DNA of 61,781 nucleotides, taken from the NCBI GenBank assembly GCA_036389795.1, contig DASVWD010000079.1:1-61781 (forward strand), given 5' to 3'. Shown piece by piece: positions 1 to 8,487 of this stretch. Source of the DNA: Longimicrobium sp. Its GTDB lineage: Bacteria > Gemmatimonadota > Gemmatimonadetes > Longimicrobiales > Longimicrobiaceae. A program made the position numbers and the translations under genes. Within the stretch, counting starts at the first letter, position 1. Every line of letters starts with the position of its first letter. The notes beneath the pieces were generated by a model. That model searched no databases. It saw nothing but the letters and a program-made list of their open reading frames with translations, and was not told the origin of the DNA.

Positions 1-82
1 CGCCGCGACGCAGGGGATCATCGCGGCGAGCCGCGCCGCGCGCGGGCGGGAGAGCGGCGGGGAGGGGGAGGCGCTGGTGGTC
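1..82 (-). CDS. Possible 5' end of a gene running off the left edge
   Basis: An ATG on the minus strand at 82 opens a frame with no stop to the window edge. It encodes MTTSASPSPPLSRPRAARLA and then continues AAMIPCVAA. Arg/Pro/Ser residues followed by a short hydrophobic stretch could be the start of a secreted or membrane protein, but only 27 residues are visible and no family can be named. It would lie downstream of the peptide gene at 234-416 on the same strand, separated by a terminator-like hairpin. If it is real, it is the only candidate neighbour for that peptide in view. Confidence 0.25.
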
Positions 83-161
83 ATCGCGTCGGGAGAAGTG
101 AGGGGGAACGGCGTCGCGAAGGAGGATTGGATAACAGGATACGCCTGTTCCAGGCAACAGA

Positions 162-192
162 CGAGGGGCCGGCGGGGATCGCCGGCCCCTCG
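162..192 (-). terminator. Terminator-like hairpin after the orphan peptide gene
   Basis: A perfect 12-bp stem (CGAGGGGCCGGC against its complement) encloses a 7-nt loop, about 40 nt past the peptide stop codon on the minus strand. There is no clear T-tract, so it may be an attenuator between the peptide gene and the partial gene at the edge. Confidence 0.55.
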
Positions 193-233
193 ATCGAGGC
201 CGTTGCCGGGTCGAAACGGCGGGCCGCTTCCGC

Positions 234-416
234 CTACTGCAGCGGGGGCGGCGGGCAGTAGACGGCCAGGTACGACGCTCCCGTGGTGCAGCCGCAGGAG
301 GCGTACGGGGGCGTGGGCGCCAGGTACGCCTGCACCGTGCCGGCCTCCTGCGCGCCGGCGGCGGTGGAGAACGACTCCACGGCCAGCGTCTCGACGTCGA
401 GCTTCAGCTTCTTCAT
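234..416 (-). CDS. RiPP-like precursor peptide (pinensin-type leader), 60 aa
   Basis: This short gene encodes a leader-core peptide. The leader begins MKKLKLDVETLAVESF, the LxLDxLxVESF pattern also seen in the five tandem peptides at 23290-25046. The C-terminal half is rich in Thr, Ser, Tyr and Pro with three Cys (SCGCTTG, then VYC near the end). Such leaders are known from pinensin-family lanthipeptide precursors, in which Ser/Thr are dehydrated and cyclised with Cys; that chemistry is an inference here. The start at 416 is favoured over longer in-frame starts because AGGAGAGG lies 5 nt upstream. A good promoter sits at 472-500 and a hairpin follows the stop, so it is probably a single-gene transcript. 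No modifying enzyme is visible nearby. Confidence 0.75.
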   Translation of the reverse strand: MKKLKLDVETLAVESFSTAAGAQEAGTVQAYLAPTPPYASCGCTTGASYLAVYCPPPPLQ

Positions 417-471
417 GGCGCCTCTCCTGGAATGTGCGGATTGCTCCGGTGATGTGGAAGATGGATGATCC

Positions 472-500
472 ATACTATACCGGACGCAATTCACCTGCAA
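472..500 (-). promoter_or_regulatory. Sigma70-like promoter for the orphan peptide gene
   Basis: Read on the minus strand: TTGCAG (495-500), a 17-bp spacer and TAGTAT (472-477), in an AT-richer patch. Transcription would start about 50 nt before the ATG at 416. Confidence 0.55.
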
Positions 501-565
501 GTAGGCCTGCAGGCCCCGGCGAGAGGACCACAAGGCGCCGTGGGAGTGCCCGGGGTGGAAACGCC

Positions 566-612
566 GAAGCGCGGTGGGAGAGGGGCGCGAGGCCTCCCTC
601 CCGCCGCGCTTC
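566..612. terminator. Terminator-like hairpin after the S9 peptidase gene
   Basis: A 15-bp stem with one wobble pair (GAAGCGCGGTGGGAG at 566-580 against 598-612) lies 10 nt past the peptidase stop codon. No T-run is present, so it is called on stem strength and position. Confidence 0.5.
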
Positions 613-621
613 GCGGGACGG

Positions 622-2625
622 TCAGCGGGTCGACGGGTTCGGAGCCGGCGCCGGGGCGGGGGCGGGCTGGCCGAGCAGGAACTGCCGCACGAACATCACC
701 GTGGCGTAGAACTGGTAGTCGGCGTTGTTCTTCTTGCGGAAGCCGTGGCCCTCGTCGCGCGCCATCAGGTACCACACGGGGCTGCCGTTCTGCCGCACGC
801 GCGCCACCATCTGCTCGGCCTCGGTGCGGGGCACGCGCGGGTCGTTGCCGCCCTGCACCACGAAGAGCGGCTTGCTGATCTTCTGCGCATTGTTCAGGGG
901 CGCCGTGGTCTCGAAGAAGCGCGCCATGGCCGGGTCGCGCTCGTCGCCGTACTCCACGCGGCGCAGGTCGCGGCGGTAGCTCTCGGTGTTCTTCAGGAAG
1001 GTGTTGAAGTTGGAGATCCCCACCACGTCCAGCGCGCAGCAGATGCGGTCGTTGTACTCGGTGGCCACCGCCAGCGTCATGAAGCCGCCGTAGCTGCCGC
1101 CGGTCACCATCACCTTCGACGCGTCGAGCTCCGGCTGCCGCGCGATCCAGTCCAGCAGCGAGCCGATGTCCTTGACGCTGTCGTAGCGCCGCATCCCGTT
1201 GTCGAGCTTCACGAACGTCTTCCCGTAGCCCGTGGAGCCGCGGACGTTGGGGTAGATGATGGCCACCCCCAGCTCGTTCAGGAAGTAGTTGTTGCGCCCC
1301 TGGAAGCCGGGCCGCGACTGCCCCTCGGGGCCGCCGTGGATGTTGATGATCACGGGCCGCTTCCCCGTGAAGCGCGCCGGCGGCCGGTAGTAGAAGCCGG
1401 TGATCTCGCGCCCGTCGAAGCTGTTCCAGCGGATGAGGGAGGGCTCCACCAGGTCGCTCGCCACCAGCCCGCCCAGCTCGCTCTCGGTCCAGCGGGTGAC
1501 CTGCCCCGTCTGCGCGTCCAGCGAGTACACGTCCGAGGTGGAGCGCGCCGAGCCGAGCGAGAAGCCCAGCTCGCGCGAGTTGTTGTGCCACTGCAGCCCG
1601 CCGATCGATCCCGCGGGCACCCCCTGCACCGGGCGGTGGCGGCGCGAGGCCACGTCGTACAGGTACAGCTTTCCGATCCCCGCCTCGTTGGTGACGAAGG
1701 CGATCGTCTTCCCGTCGGGCGACAGGTCGAGCCCGTCGACGTCCCAGGGGATGTCGGTCACCAGCGGCGTGACGCGCTTCGTGGCCAGGTCCAGGTAGGC
1801 CAGGCGCGCGAACTCGGAGCCCTCGTCGGTGGTGATGAAGAGCCCGCGCCCGTCGGCGCTGAACTCGGCGCCGCCGTAGGCCACGCTGTCGGCCGGGTCG
1901 TTAAGCGGGGTGCGCTGCCCCGTGGCCGCGTCCACCAGGAAGAGGTTGACCTTGTTGACCGAGAGGTACTCCGCCACCGCCAGCTTCGAGTCGTCGGGAC
2001 TCCAGTCGGCCACGCCCCAGCCGCCGCCCGACACCTGCATCAGCAGGCGGTCGCTCTTCGGGTCGGCGGGGTTCATCACGTAGAGGTCGCGGTCGGCGCC
2101 GTTGCGCCGGGTGGAGCCGTAGGCGATGCGGTCGCCGCGGGTGCTCCACTCCCAGCCGCCGTTCTGCGAGCGCCCGCCATCGGTGAGCAGCGTCGCGCGC
2201 CCGTCGGCCAGGTCGTAGCGGTAGATCTGGCCGAACTCGTTGCCGCCCACGTCGCGGGTGAAGATGAAGTAGCGCCCCTCGGTGGGCTCGTAGCTCGCGC
2301 CGCCCACCGGCTCGTCGAAGAAGGTGAGCTGCGTGCGCGCGCCCAGCGGCATCTTCACGTGGTGGACCTGGCTGGTGTTGCCGAAGCGGGTGCCGATCAG
2401 GATCTCGCGCCGCGTGGGGTGCCAGTCGGCGAGCCCGGCGCTGCGCGACTCGGTGTAGCGGCGCACCTCGGCCACCAGCGATGCGGGGATGGGGGGGATG
2501 CCTTCCACCACCAGGTTGTCGGTGGGCGCCAGGACCTGCGGCTGCTGCGGCTGCTGCGCGGCCAGCGGCGCCGGGAGCGCCAGCGCCGCGGCCAGGACCG
2601 CCAGTGTGGGACGACGGGTGAACAT
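622..2625 (-). CDS. Secreted S9 family peptidase (prolyl oligopeptidase / DPP-IV type)
   Basis: A 667-residue serine peptidase with a signal peptide (MFTRRP start, Leu/Ala-rich core, cleavage near LAAQQ). Residues ~40-410 look like the WD40-type beta-propeller of S9 enzymes, with repeats such as WSPDDSKLAVAEY and LSPDGKTIAFV. The C-terminal alpha/beta-hydrolase domain has NIHGGPEGQ, the nucleophile motif GGSYGG (Ser511), Asp595 in GGNDPRVP and His627 in EGHGFRKK, so the triad is complete. It probably cleaves oligopeptides in the periplasm or outside the cell. The start at 2625 was chosen because GGAGG lies about 10 nt upstream and the signal peptide follows directly; longer in-frame starts lack this. 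It has its own promoter and a terminator-like hairpin. Which S9 subfamily it belongs to cannot be settled by eye. Confidence 0.93.
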   Translation of the reverse strand: MFTRRPTLAVLAAALALPAPLAAQQPQQPQVLAPTDNLVVEGIPPIPASLVAEVRRYTESRSAGLADWHPTRREILIGTRFGNTSQVHHVKMPLGARTQLTFFDEPVGGASYEPTEGRYFIFTRDVGGNEFGQIYRYDLADGRATLLTDGGRSQNGGWEWSTRGDRIAYGSTRRNGADRDLYVMNPADPKSDRLLMQVSGGGWGVADWSPDDSKLAVAEYLSVNKVNLFLVDAATGQRTPLNDPADSVAYGGAEFSADGRGLFITTDEGSEFARLAYLDLATKRVTPLVTDIPWDVDGLDLSPDGKTIAFVTNEAGIGKLYLYDVASRRHRPVQGVPAGSIGGLQWHNNSRELGFSLGSARSTSDVYSLDAQTGQVTRWTESELGGLVASDLVEPSLIRWNSFDGREITGFYYRPPARFTGKRPVIINIHGGPEGQSRPGFQGRNNYFLNELGVAIIYPNVRGSTGYGKTFVKLDNGMRRYDSVKDIGSLLDWIARQPELDASKVMVTGGSYGGFMTLAVATEYNDRICCALDVVGISNFNTFLKNTESYRRDLRRVEYGDERDPAMARFFETTAPLNNAQKISKPLFVVQGGNDPRVPRTEAEQMVARVRQNGSPVWYLMARDEGHGFRKKNNADYQFYATVMFVRQFLLGQPAPAPAPAPNPSTR

Positions 2626-2742
2626 GCGTGCCTCCGGGGACGGTGAACCAGAATGCGAAGAAACCGCCTGCAGGCGAGCCGCGCGGGCCGGTCGGTCGCT
2701 GCCGATGCCGGTCCGCGTCGCCGTGTATTCCGTATACCGGGG

Positions 2743-2771
2743 ATGATATTCCCGCCGGGGAGGCGGCACAA
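2743..2771 (-). promoter_or_regulatory. Candidate promoter of the S9 peptidase gene
   Basis: On the minus strand TTGTGC (2766-2771), a 17-bp spacer and TATCAT (2743-2748) lie about 118 nt before the start codon. The region is AT-richer than its surroundings. This leaves a long 5' UTR. Confidence 0.4.
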
Positions 2772-2828
2772 GCAGTGGATTCTGATTCTACGACAAAAGG
2801 CATTCGTTTTGGAGACGCACTCCGCGGG

Positions 2829-5663
2829 TCAGCTCGCCGGCGGGAGGACGGAGCCCGTGGTGGCCGCGGCCGGGGGATCGACGAAGAAGATGTACATCAC
2901 CAGGAAGAGCAGCACCCCCGTCACCAGCCCCACCAGGAACACGTTGTACGCGGCGCGCAGGTAGCGGAACTTGCGGTCCAGCACCGTCCCCAGCCCGTAG
3001 ATGTCGCGCGCCATGCTGCGGTACAGGCGCCCCGGGTCCTGCATCAGCTCCTCGACGCCCTCCTCGTACTCCTGGGGGTTGAGCGACACGAAGCTGCCGA
3101 AGAAGAGCAGGTTGGGCTTGGGGCGCTCGCCCGTGGCCGCGGGCACGTTGGTGCTCACGCGCGGCCGCGCCGCCAGCACCGCGAACGACAGCGACACCAC
3201 GCCGCTCAGCAGCACCACCGACAGCGGGATCAGCAGCATCCGGTCGACCGCGACCTTCCCGGAGCTGGCCGCCAGGAAGATCGAGATCATCAGCCCGTTG
3301 ATGCTGATCATGATGTTGGCCTTGCTGTCGGCGAGCGAGGCCAGGTCGGTGTGCATCCGGTACGAGGTGCGGAACATCGTCTCCACGCCCCGCTCGGCCT
3401 GCTTGGCCTTGTCCTTCTGCAGCTCCTTCTCGCGCTCCCTCTCCTTCTCCCTGTCTTTCTTCCCCTTCTTCCTCTCCTCCTCGGCCGGGCCGGCCAGCGC
3501 GGCGGTGAGGGTGGGCGTCTCGTCGGACATGGGCTGGTTCCTGGGCTGGGGGGTGGTCGCCGCGCGCGGGGTCCGCGCCTGGATCGTGTCCGATACGGCC
3601 GCCGCCGCCGGGGCGGGGGCGGGGAGCGCCTGCAGCAGGCGGTAGGTCTCGAGCTGGGCGCGCACGGCGGGCTCGCCGCGGGGGACGTACTCGTTGCGCA
3701 GCCCCGGGTCGAGGATGCGCGCCTTGCGGTTGTCGGCGAGCTGCAGGTCGAGCAGCGCGAAGACCTCGCGGCGCACCTCGGGGTCGTACAGCGGGAACGC
3801 CACCTCCACGCGGCGGCTCAGGTTGCGCGTCATCCAGTCGGCCGAGGCCAGGTAGCAGTGGTCGCGCCCGCCGTCGTGGAAGACGAAGACGCGCGCGTGC
3901 TCCAGGAAGCGGTCCACCAGGCTGCGCGCGCGGATGTTCTCGCTCACCCCCGGCACCCCCGGCGCCAGGCAGCAGATGCCGCGGATCACCAGGCCCACCT
4001 CCACCCCCGCGGCGCTCGCGCGGCAGAGGGCGTCGATCATCTCCGGGTCTTCCAGGGAGTTGACCTTGACGGTGATGCGCGCCGGGCGGCCGGCGCGGGC
4101 GTGCTCGATCTCGCGCTCGATCAGGCGGTGCAGCCCGGGACGGAGCATCGTGGGCGCCACCAGCAGGTGGTCGAGCGCGGGGAGCGGCGCCTCGCCGGCC
4201 AGGTGGCGGAAGACCAGGTGCGCCTCGCGCGCGATCTCGGAGTGCGCGGTCATCAGCGCGTGGTCGGCGTAGATCTTCGCCGTGCGCTCGTTGAAGTTGC
4301 CGGTGGAGAGCAGCGCGTAGCGCCGGAGCCCCTCTCCCTCGCGGCGGACGACCAGGACGAGCTTGGCGTGCACCTTGAGCCCGGGGAGCCCGTGGATCAC
4401 CCGCACGCCGGCGGCCTCCAGGCGGGCGGCCCACTCCAGGTTGGCGGCCTCGTCGAAGCGCGCCTGCACCTCGACGACGGCCGTGACCCGCTTGCCGCGC
4501 CCGGCGGCCTCCACCAGCGACTGCACCACGGCGGAGTTCGGCGCGGCGCGGTAGAGGGTGATCCACATCTCCTCCACCGCCGGGTCGGCGGCGGCCTCGG
4601 CCAGGAAGCGCAGGACCGGCTCGTACGACTGGTAGGGGAAGTGGAGGACGCGGTCGCGCTCGGCCACGGCGGCCAGGATCGACGGCGCGCCTTCCAGCGC
4701 GGGGTGCGGCAGCGGCGGGAGCGGCTCGGCCGCCAGGTCGTCGCGCCCGAAGCGGGGGAAGGCGTGCAGGTCGTGCAGGTTGTGGTATCTGCCGCCCACC
4801 ACCAGCTCGTCTTCCGAGAGCCCGAAGCGCCGCTGCAGGAAGGCGAGCGCGGCGGGCGGGGCGGCGGGATCGTACAGCAGGCGGCAGGGGAGCCCGGTCT
4901 CGCGCCGCCCCAGGCTGTGCCGCACGGCGTCGGCGATGGAGCGCGCCGGGCCCTCGTGCACGTACAGCTCGGCGTCGCGCGAGAGCTTGACGGCCCAGGC
5001 GCGCCCCGGGCGGCGGCCGGGGAAGAGGTCGCCCAGGTGCAGGCGGACGGCGTCGTCCAGGAACATCACGCACTGCGACCCGTCTTCCGCGGGCGGGAGG
5101 GTGACGAAGCGCTCGCCCCCGCCCGGGACCTCCACCATCCCGTATCCGGCCGCCCCGCCCTTCCCGTCGGCGGACGCGGGGAAGAGCTCGGCCACCAGGT
5201 AGACGGCGCGGTCGCGCAGGAAGGGCGCCTCGCCGGCCTCGTCCAGCACGGCGGGCGAGAGCTTAGGCGCCACCTCGGAGCGGAACCAGCCGGCGAGCCA
5301 CTCGCGCTGGGCAGGGCCCGCGCCGGTCTCGTCCACCAGGCGGATGCCGTGGCGGCGCAGCTCGGGGAGCACCTCTTCGCGCAGCGTTCGGCCGAACTCG
5401 GTCTGGTAGCGCACCGAGGCCCGGCGGATGCGGCGCAGCAGGGCGGCGGGGCCGCGCTCCTCGGGGTGGCGGCGCACGTGCTCGCGCAGCGCGGCCACGC
5501 GCACGCGGAAGAACTCGTCCAGGTTCGACGAGAAGATCGCCAGGAAGCTCAGCCGGTCGAAGACGGGGACGGCGGGGTCCTTGGCCTCCTGCAGCACCCG
5601 GTGGTTGAAGGCGAGCCAGCTCAGGTCGCGGTTCAGGCGGGGCGTGGCCTGCTTGGGTCGCAT
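2829..5663 (-). CDS. ppk1: Polyphosphate kinase 1 fused to a Pycsar-effector (DUF5706-like) membrane domain
   Basis: The first ~690 of 944 residues are a full PPK1, which transfers the gamma phosphate of ATP to growing polyphosphate. The N-terminal domain (LNRDLSWLAFNHRVL, FSSNLDEFF) is followed by two PLD-like catalytic domains, with the phospho-His in KVHAKL (His432) and the second motif YLASADWMTRN. PPK1 normally ends near residue 690-720. Here the frame runs on without a stop through a Pro/Ala linker, a Lys/Glu-rich helix and then ADSKANIMISINGLMISI (Asp779) with several membrane segments. That is the pattern of Pycsar effector PycTM/DUF5706 domains. An internal ATG at 3530 (residue 712, CAGGAA upstream) could also give a separate 232-aa effector. 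The start at 5663 has GGAG upstream; an upstream ATG at 5774 has none. Confidence 0.9.
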   Translation of the reverse strand: MRPKQATPRLNRDLSWLAFNHRVLQEAKDPAVPVFDRLSFLAIFSSNLDEFFRVRVAALREHVRRHPEERGPAALLRRIRRASVRYQTEFGRTLREEVLPELRRHGIRLVDETGAGPAQREWLAGWFRSEVAPKLSPAVLDEAGEAPFLRDRAVYLVAELFPASADGKGGAAGYGMVEVPGGGERFVTLPPAEDGSQCVMFLDDAVRLHLGDLFPGRRPGRAWAVKLSRDAELYVHEGPARSIADAVRHSLGRRETGLPCRLLYDPAAPPAALAFLQRRFGLSEDELVVGGRYHNLHDLHAFPRFGRDDLAAEPLPPLPHPALEGAPSILAAVAERDRVLHFPYQSYEPVLRFLAEAAADPAVEEMWITLYRAAPNSAVVQSLVEAAGRGKRVTAVVEVQARFDEAANLEWAARLEAAGVRVIHGLPGLKVHAKLVLVVRREGEGLRRYALLSTGNFNERTAKIYADHALMTAHSEIAREAHLVFRHLAGEAPLPALDHLLVAPTMLRPGLHRLIEREIEHARAGRPARITVKVNSLEDPEMIDALCRASAAGVEVGLVIRGICCLAPGVPGVSENIRARSLVDRFLEHARVFVFHDGGRDHCYLASADWMTRNLSRRVEVAFPLYDPEVRREVFALLDLQLADNRKARILDPGLRNEYVPRGEPAVRAQLETYRLLQALPAPAPAAAAVSDTIQARTPRAATTPQPRNQPMSDETPTLTAALAGPAEEERKKGKKDREKEREREKELQKDKAKQAERGVETMFRTSYRMHTDLASLADSKANIMISINGLMISIFLAASSGKVAVDRMLLIPLSVVLLSGVVSLSFAVLAARPRVSTNVPAATGERPKPNLLFFGSFVSLNPQEYEEGVEELMQDPGRLYRSMARDIYGLGTVLDRKFRYLRAAYNVFLVGLVTGVLLFLVMYIFFVDPPAAATTGSVLPPAS

Positions 5664-5908
5664 GCGGCTGGCTCCGGGTGGGTTCGTCGGTGCGGCGGAG
5701 GGACGGTCGCGACGCCTGGACAACGTGAGCTGCGCCCGACGGGCCGGGAGGGGGGAGCGCTCGTCTGTCGTCATGGGGAAGTGCGCGGCGCGCGGGAAGG
5801 ACCGCGGCGGACGGCTGGGAGGCCGGGCGCAGGGGCGGCCCGGATCGTCCTCCTCGCCATCGGTTTCCACTATATCCGCCGCCACCGCTCCGGGCAAGTC
5901 GGCGGGCC

Positions 5909-6793
5909 TCACGCACTTGGCGCGGTTCGCCCGCGTCCCCGAGGGCGTCTGCGAGCCCGCGTCCCGGTCCCGTCGCCCCGCAGCGCCGCCGCGCGGAGCC
6001 GTCGAGGCGGCGTCCCGCCGGGCGAGGCGCCGAAGCGGCGGGCGCCCGCGGGCTCGGGGTCGATGTTCCGGATGCGGTCGTACCCGACCTCGTGGCGCAC
6101 GAACCTCAGCAGCGCATTCGCCGGGTAGCGGCGGGCCAGCTCCGGGTGACGCCGGGCCCAGGCGAGGAGCGGCTCGAACGCCCTCGCGGCGGAAGCCTCG
6201 AGTTCCTCCTCGGTGGGGAGGAGGTCCAGCAGCGCGAAGTACTCGTCGATGCCGAGCAGCAGCGGATCGGCGCCGTCCTCCGAGTAGCGTTTGGCCTCGG
6301 CGCGCTGCGGGTACGGCCCCGAATAGGGATTGAAGACGTCGAAGGTGGGGAGGCCGTCCACCCAGTGCGCCGGGTCGCGCAGCATGGCGGTGAAGAGGCC
6401 GCGCGTGCCGGGCTCCGCCCAGTGGGGGTTTCCGACCCAGGGCTCGGTCCGGCAGTCCGCTCCGTAGCCCCAGGGGACGAGCACCGCGCGCGAGACTCGC
6501 CCGCCCAAGCGGGCCGCGGCGAGCCCGCCGAGGCGCTCCACCTCCACGACCTGCCCGCGGATTATGGGCCTGGGGAGAGGGTTTGGCACTCCGGGCCGCT
6601 GCTCCCACCGGTACGTCACCGCGCCCGCCCCGGCCTCGAGCGTCTCGGCCGTGGCGGTGGCGATCAAGTGCGCCCCGCGCGGATGGCGCACGATGGGGAA
6701 GTCGGACAGCGAGCAGGCGCGCGCGGGCTCGGCGGCCAGCAGCAGCGCGGCCGCGACGGCGGCGGGAAGCGGCGGGCGAAAGAGGTTCTGCAT
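5909..6793 (-). CDS. Secreted protein of unknown function
   Basis: A 294-residue protein beginning MQNLFRPPLPAAVAAALLLA, a signal peptide that ends near ARACS. The mature part has no motif I recognise. It contains YRWEQRPGVPNPLPRP, a section with GYGADCRTEPWVGNPHW, and a helical region rich in Glu/Ala/Leu (EEELEASAARAFEPLLAWAR). The last ~45 residues are Arg/Gly/Pro-rich low complexity. Ordered third-position GC through residue ~250 supports coding. The start at 6793 is chosen for the signal peptide; the Shine-Dalgarno is weak. It lies 245 nt upstream of the ppk1 fusion on the same strand, with no sign of coupling. Confidence 0.65.
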   Translation of the reverse strand: MQNLFRPPLPAAVAAALLLAAEPARACSLSDFPIVRHPRGAHLIATATAETLEAGAGAVTYRWEQRPGVPNPLPRPIIRGQVVEVERLGGLAAARLGGRVSRAVLVPWGYGADCRTEPWVGNPHWAEPGTRGLFTAMLRDPAHWVDGLPTFDVFNPYSGPYPQRAEAKRYSEDGADPLLLGIDEYFALLDLLPTEEELEASAARAFEPLLAWARRHPELARRYPANALLRFVRHEVGYDRIRNIDPEPAGARRFGASPGGTPPRRLRAAALRGDGTGTRARRRPRGRGRTAPSA

Positions 6794-7101
6794 GATCGTG
6801 GGGGAGCTGAAGGGGGACGAGCTCGGCCGACCGAAAGCTCGCGCGCGCGGGGACGGAGCGCCAGTGCCACGTTGACGCCGCGCGCCGGACCTGCTACCGT
6901 CGTAGGCATGGACTCGCGTCTCTCCCACCGCCCACTCCGCGCCCCGCGCGTGTCGTGTTGTCCCGCGCCCTTTCCGCGGCGGCGGGTGCCCCGGCGATGT
7001 AGGTAAGCGCGCTCCCTGTGTTCGTGCGACTCCGCCCGCGGCCCCGGCCTCGCGGGCGTTTTTCGTCGATCCACTGCGCTTCACCTCGACTCGTCCCGAC
7101 C

Positions 7102-8049
7102 ATGCCGCACACCGCGTCCATCACGACCGGCCCGCGCGCCCGCCGCGCCGCTCATCTCGCCCTCTGCCTCCTCGCCGCCGCCGGCTGCCGACCCGCGGAG
7201 CCGCCGCCCCTGCCGGTCGACGAGGCCGCCTACCGTGCGGCGATCGACAGCTTCAAGGCAGGCCGCATCGAGAACGTGAACGGGCCCGACGGCTGGAACA
7301 CGCTCGTGGGCCTCTTCTGGCTCCGCCCGGGGGCGAACCGCGTGGGGAGCGACCCGGCGGCCGAGGTGCGGCTCCCCGCCGACCGCGCGCCGGGCGAGCT
7401 GGGCACGCTGTTCGTCGAGGGGGGCTCGGCGCGCTTCGTGGCCGCCCCCGGCGCGGAGGTCGCCAGCGACGGCAGGCCGGTGCGCGAGCTCGCCCTGCGC
7501 TCCGATGCGGACGGCGCGCCCACCGTCCTCGCGCACGGATCGCTCACCCTGCGCGTGATCCGGCGCGGCGGCTGGCTGGCGCTGCGGGTGAAGGACAGCG
7601 AGCACCCCGCGCGCGCGACGTTCGCGGGCCTGCGCTACTTCCCGCTCGACACGGCGTGGCGCATCCGCGGTCGCTTCCGCCGCGCCGCCGCGATGGACTC
7701 GGTGGAGATCGTCAACATCCTGGGGATGGTGGAGAAGCAGCCGACGCCGGGCGTGATCGAGTTCGAGGTCGGCGGCCGCCGCCACACCCTGCGCCCCGTG
7801 CTGGAGGGCGACGACCCGACGCTGTTCGTCATGTTCAAGGACGCGACGAACCGCTCGGAGACGTACGGCGCCGGGCGCTACGTCTACGTGGAGCCGCCCG
7901 ACTCGCTGGGGCGCGTGCTGCTGGACTTCAACCGGGCGTACAACCCGCCGTGCGCTTTCACGGCGTTCGCCACCTGCCCGCTGCCGCCGCCCGAAAACCA
8001 CCTGCCGCTGCGCGTGGCCGCGGGCGAGCTGCGTCCGTCCGCGCACTGA
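7102..8049 (+). CDS. DUF1684 lipoprotein
   Basis: A 315-residue protein with a lipoprotein-type signal (LALCLLAAAGC), so probably lipid-anchored. The body matches DUF1684 in order: NTLVGLFWLRPGANRVGSDP near residue 60, GLRYFPLDTAWRIRGRF in the middle, then a C-terminal run with AGRYVYVEPP and LDFNRAYNPPCAFTAFATCP, the most conserved part of the family. The biochemical role of DUF1684 is unknown to me. The start at 7102 is chosen because it places the hydrophobic stretch near the N-terminus; the Shine-Dalgarno is weak. The gene is read away from the minus-strand gene at 5909-6793, with a shared GC-rich divergent region between them. Confidence 0.88.
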   Translation: MPHTASITTGPRARRAAHLALCLLAAAGCRPAEPPPLPVDEAAYRAAIDSFKAGRIENVNGPDGWNTLVGLFWLRPGANRVGSDPAAEVRLPADRAPGELGTLFVEGGSARFVAAPGAEVASDGRPVRELALRSDADGAPTVLAHGSLTLRVIRRGGWLALRVKDSEHPARATFAGLRYFPLDTAWRIRGRFRRAAAMDSVEIVNILGMVEKQPTPGVIEFEVGGRRHTLRPVLEGDDPTLFVMFKDATNRSETYGAGRYVYVEPPDSLGRVLLDFNRAYNPPCAFTAFATCPLPPPENHLPLRVAAGELRPSAH

Positions 8050-8067
8050 CCGATCGCGATCAGTGCT

Positions 8068-8182
8068 GTCATTCTGAGGCCCGGGCACACCGAACCAGCC
8101 TCCGGACGGATCGTCGCAGGGCCGAAGAATCTTCTCACCCTGCCAGGTAGGTCGGGCGCGGCAGCGGCACGGATGCCCGCCA
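8068..8182. repeat. Dispersed intergenic repeat, copy 1
   Basis: About 115 bp beginning GTCATTCTGAGGCCC and containing CAGGGCCGAAG. The same order recurs at 46216-46335: GTCATCCTGAGGCCC, a CCGGAACCAGC-like block, CAGGGCCGAAGGATCTAC, then GTAGCGGCACGGATGCC. Non-coding in all frames. It looks like a genome-wide intergenic repeat rather than a site serving one gene. Confidence 0.65.
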
Positions 8183-8247
8183 GGAACGATTTTCTTGATT
8201 GCCTGTTGCTTGACCGGAATCAGGATCAGCGCGCGCTTCCGATCTGC

Positions 8248-8276
8248 TTGAGGAGGTCCGTGAATCCGATTATCTT
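8248..8276 (+). promoter_or_regulatory. Promoter of the tRNA-Lys gene
   Basis: TTGAGG (8248-8253), a 17-bp spacer and TATCTT (8271-8276) end 11 nt before the mature 5' end of the tRNA, the expected geometry for a stable-RNA promoter. Confidence 0.55.
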
Positions 8277-8287
8277 CAACGGCTTGC

Positions 8288-8360
8288 GCGCCGGTAGCTC
8301 AGTCGGTAGAGCAGCGGACTTTTAATCCGTTGGCCGTGGGTTCGAGTCCCACCCGGCGCA
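8288..8360 (+). tRNA. tRNA-Lys(TTT)
   Basis: A 73-nt cloverleaf. The acceptor arm GCGCCGG pairs with CCGGCGC, with discriminator A at 8360. The D arm is GCTC/GAGC, the anticodon stem GCGGA/TCCGT encloses loop CTTTTAA with anticodon TTT, and the T arm is GTGGG TTCGAGT CCCAC. No CCA is encoded. The 3' half of this gene is imperfectly repeated at 9490-9523. Confidence 0.95.
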
Positions 8361-8487
8361 TTCTCGTAAGCCACACCAAGCACTTGGCTGCTGGACTCTG
8401 TTGTCGTTCCCTCGATGAATGCGTCTCAACCCTGGCCTGCTGATCATCTCCTTTTCCTACTATCATGCGTCGTCATAACAAGGAATA

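Noticed and set aside
77-709. Plus-strand 210-codon open frame at the left edge
   Set aside because: Arg/Pro-rich, crosses the peptide gene and two hairpins in antisense; no domain and no ribosome site.
5664-5774. Upstream start at 5774 for the ppk1 fusion
   Set aside because: In frame, but there is no ribosome site and the extra 37 residues are Arg/Pro/Ser-rich; the start at 5663 has GGAG and fits the PPK1 N-terminus.
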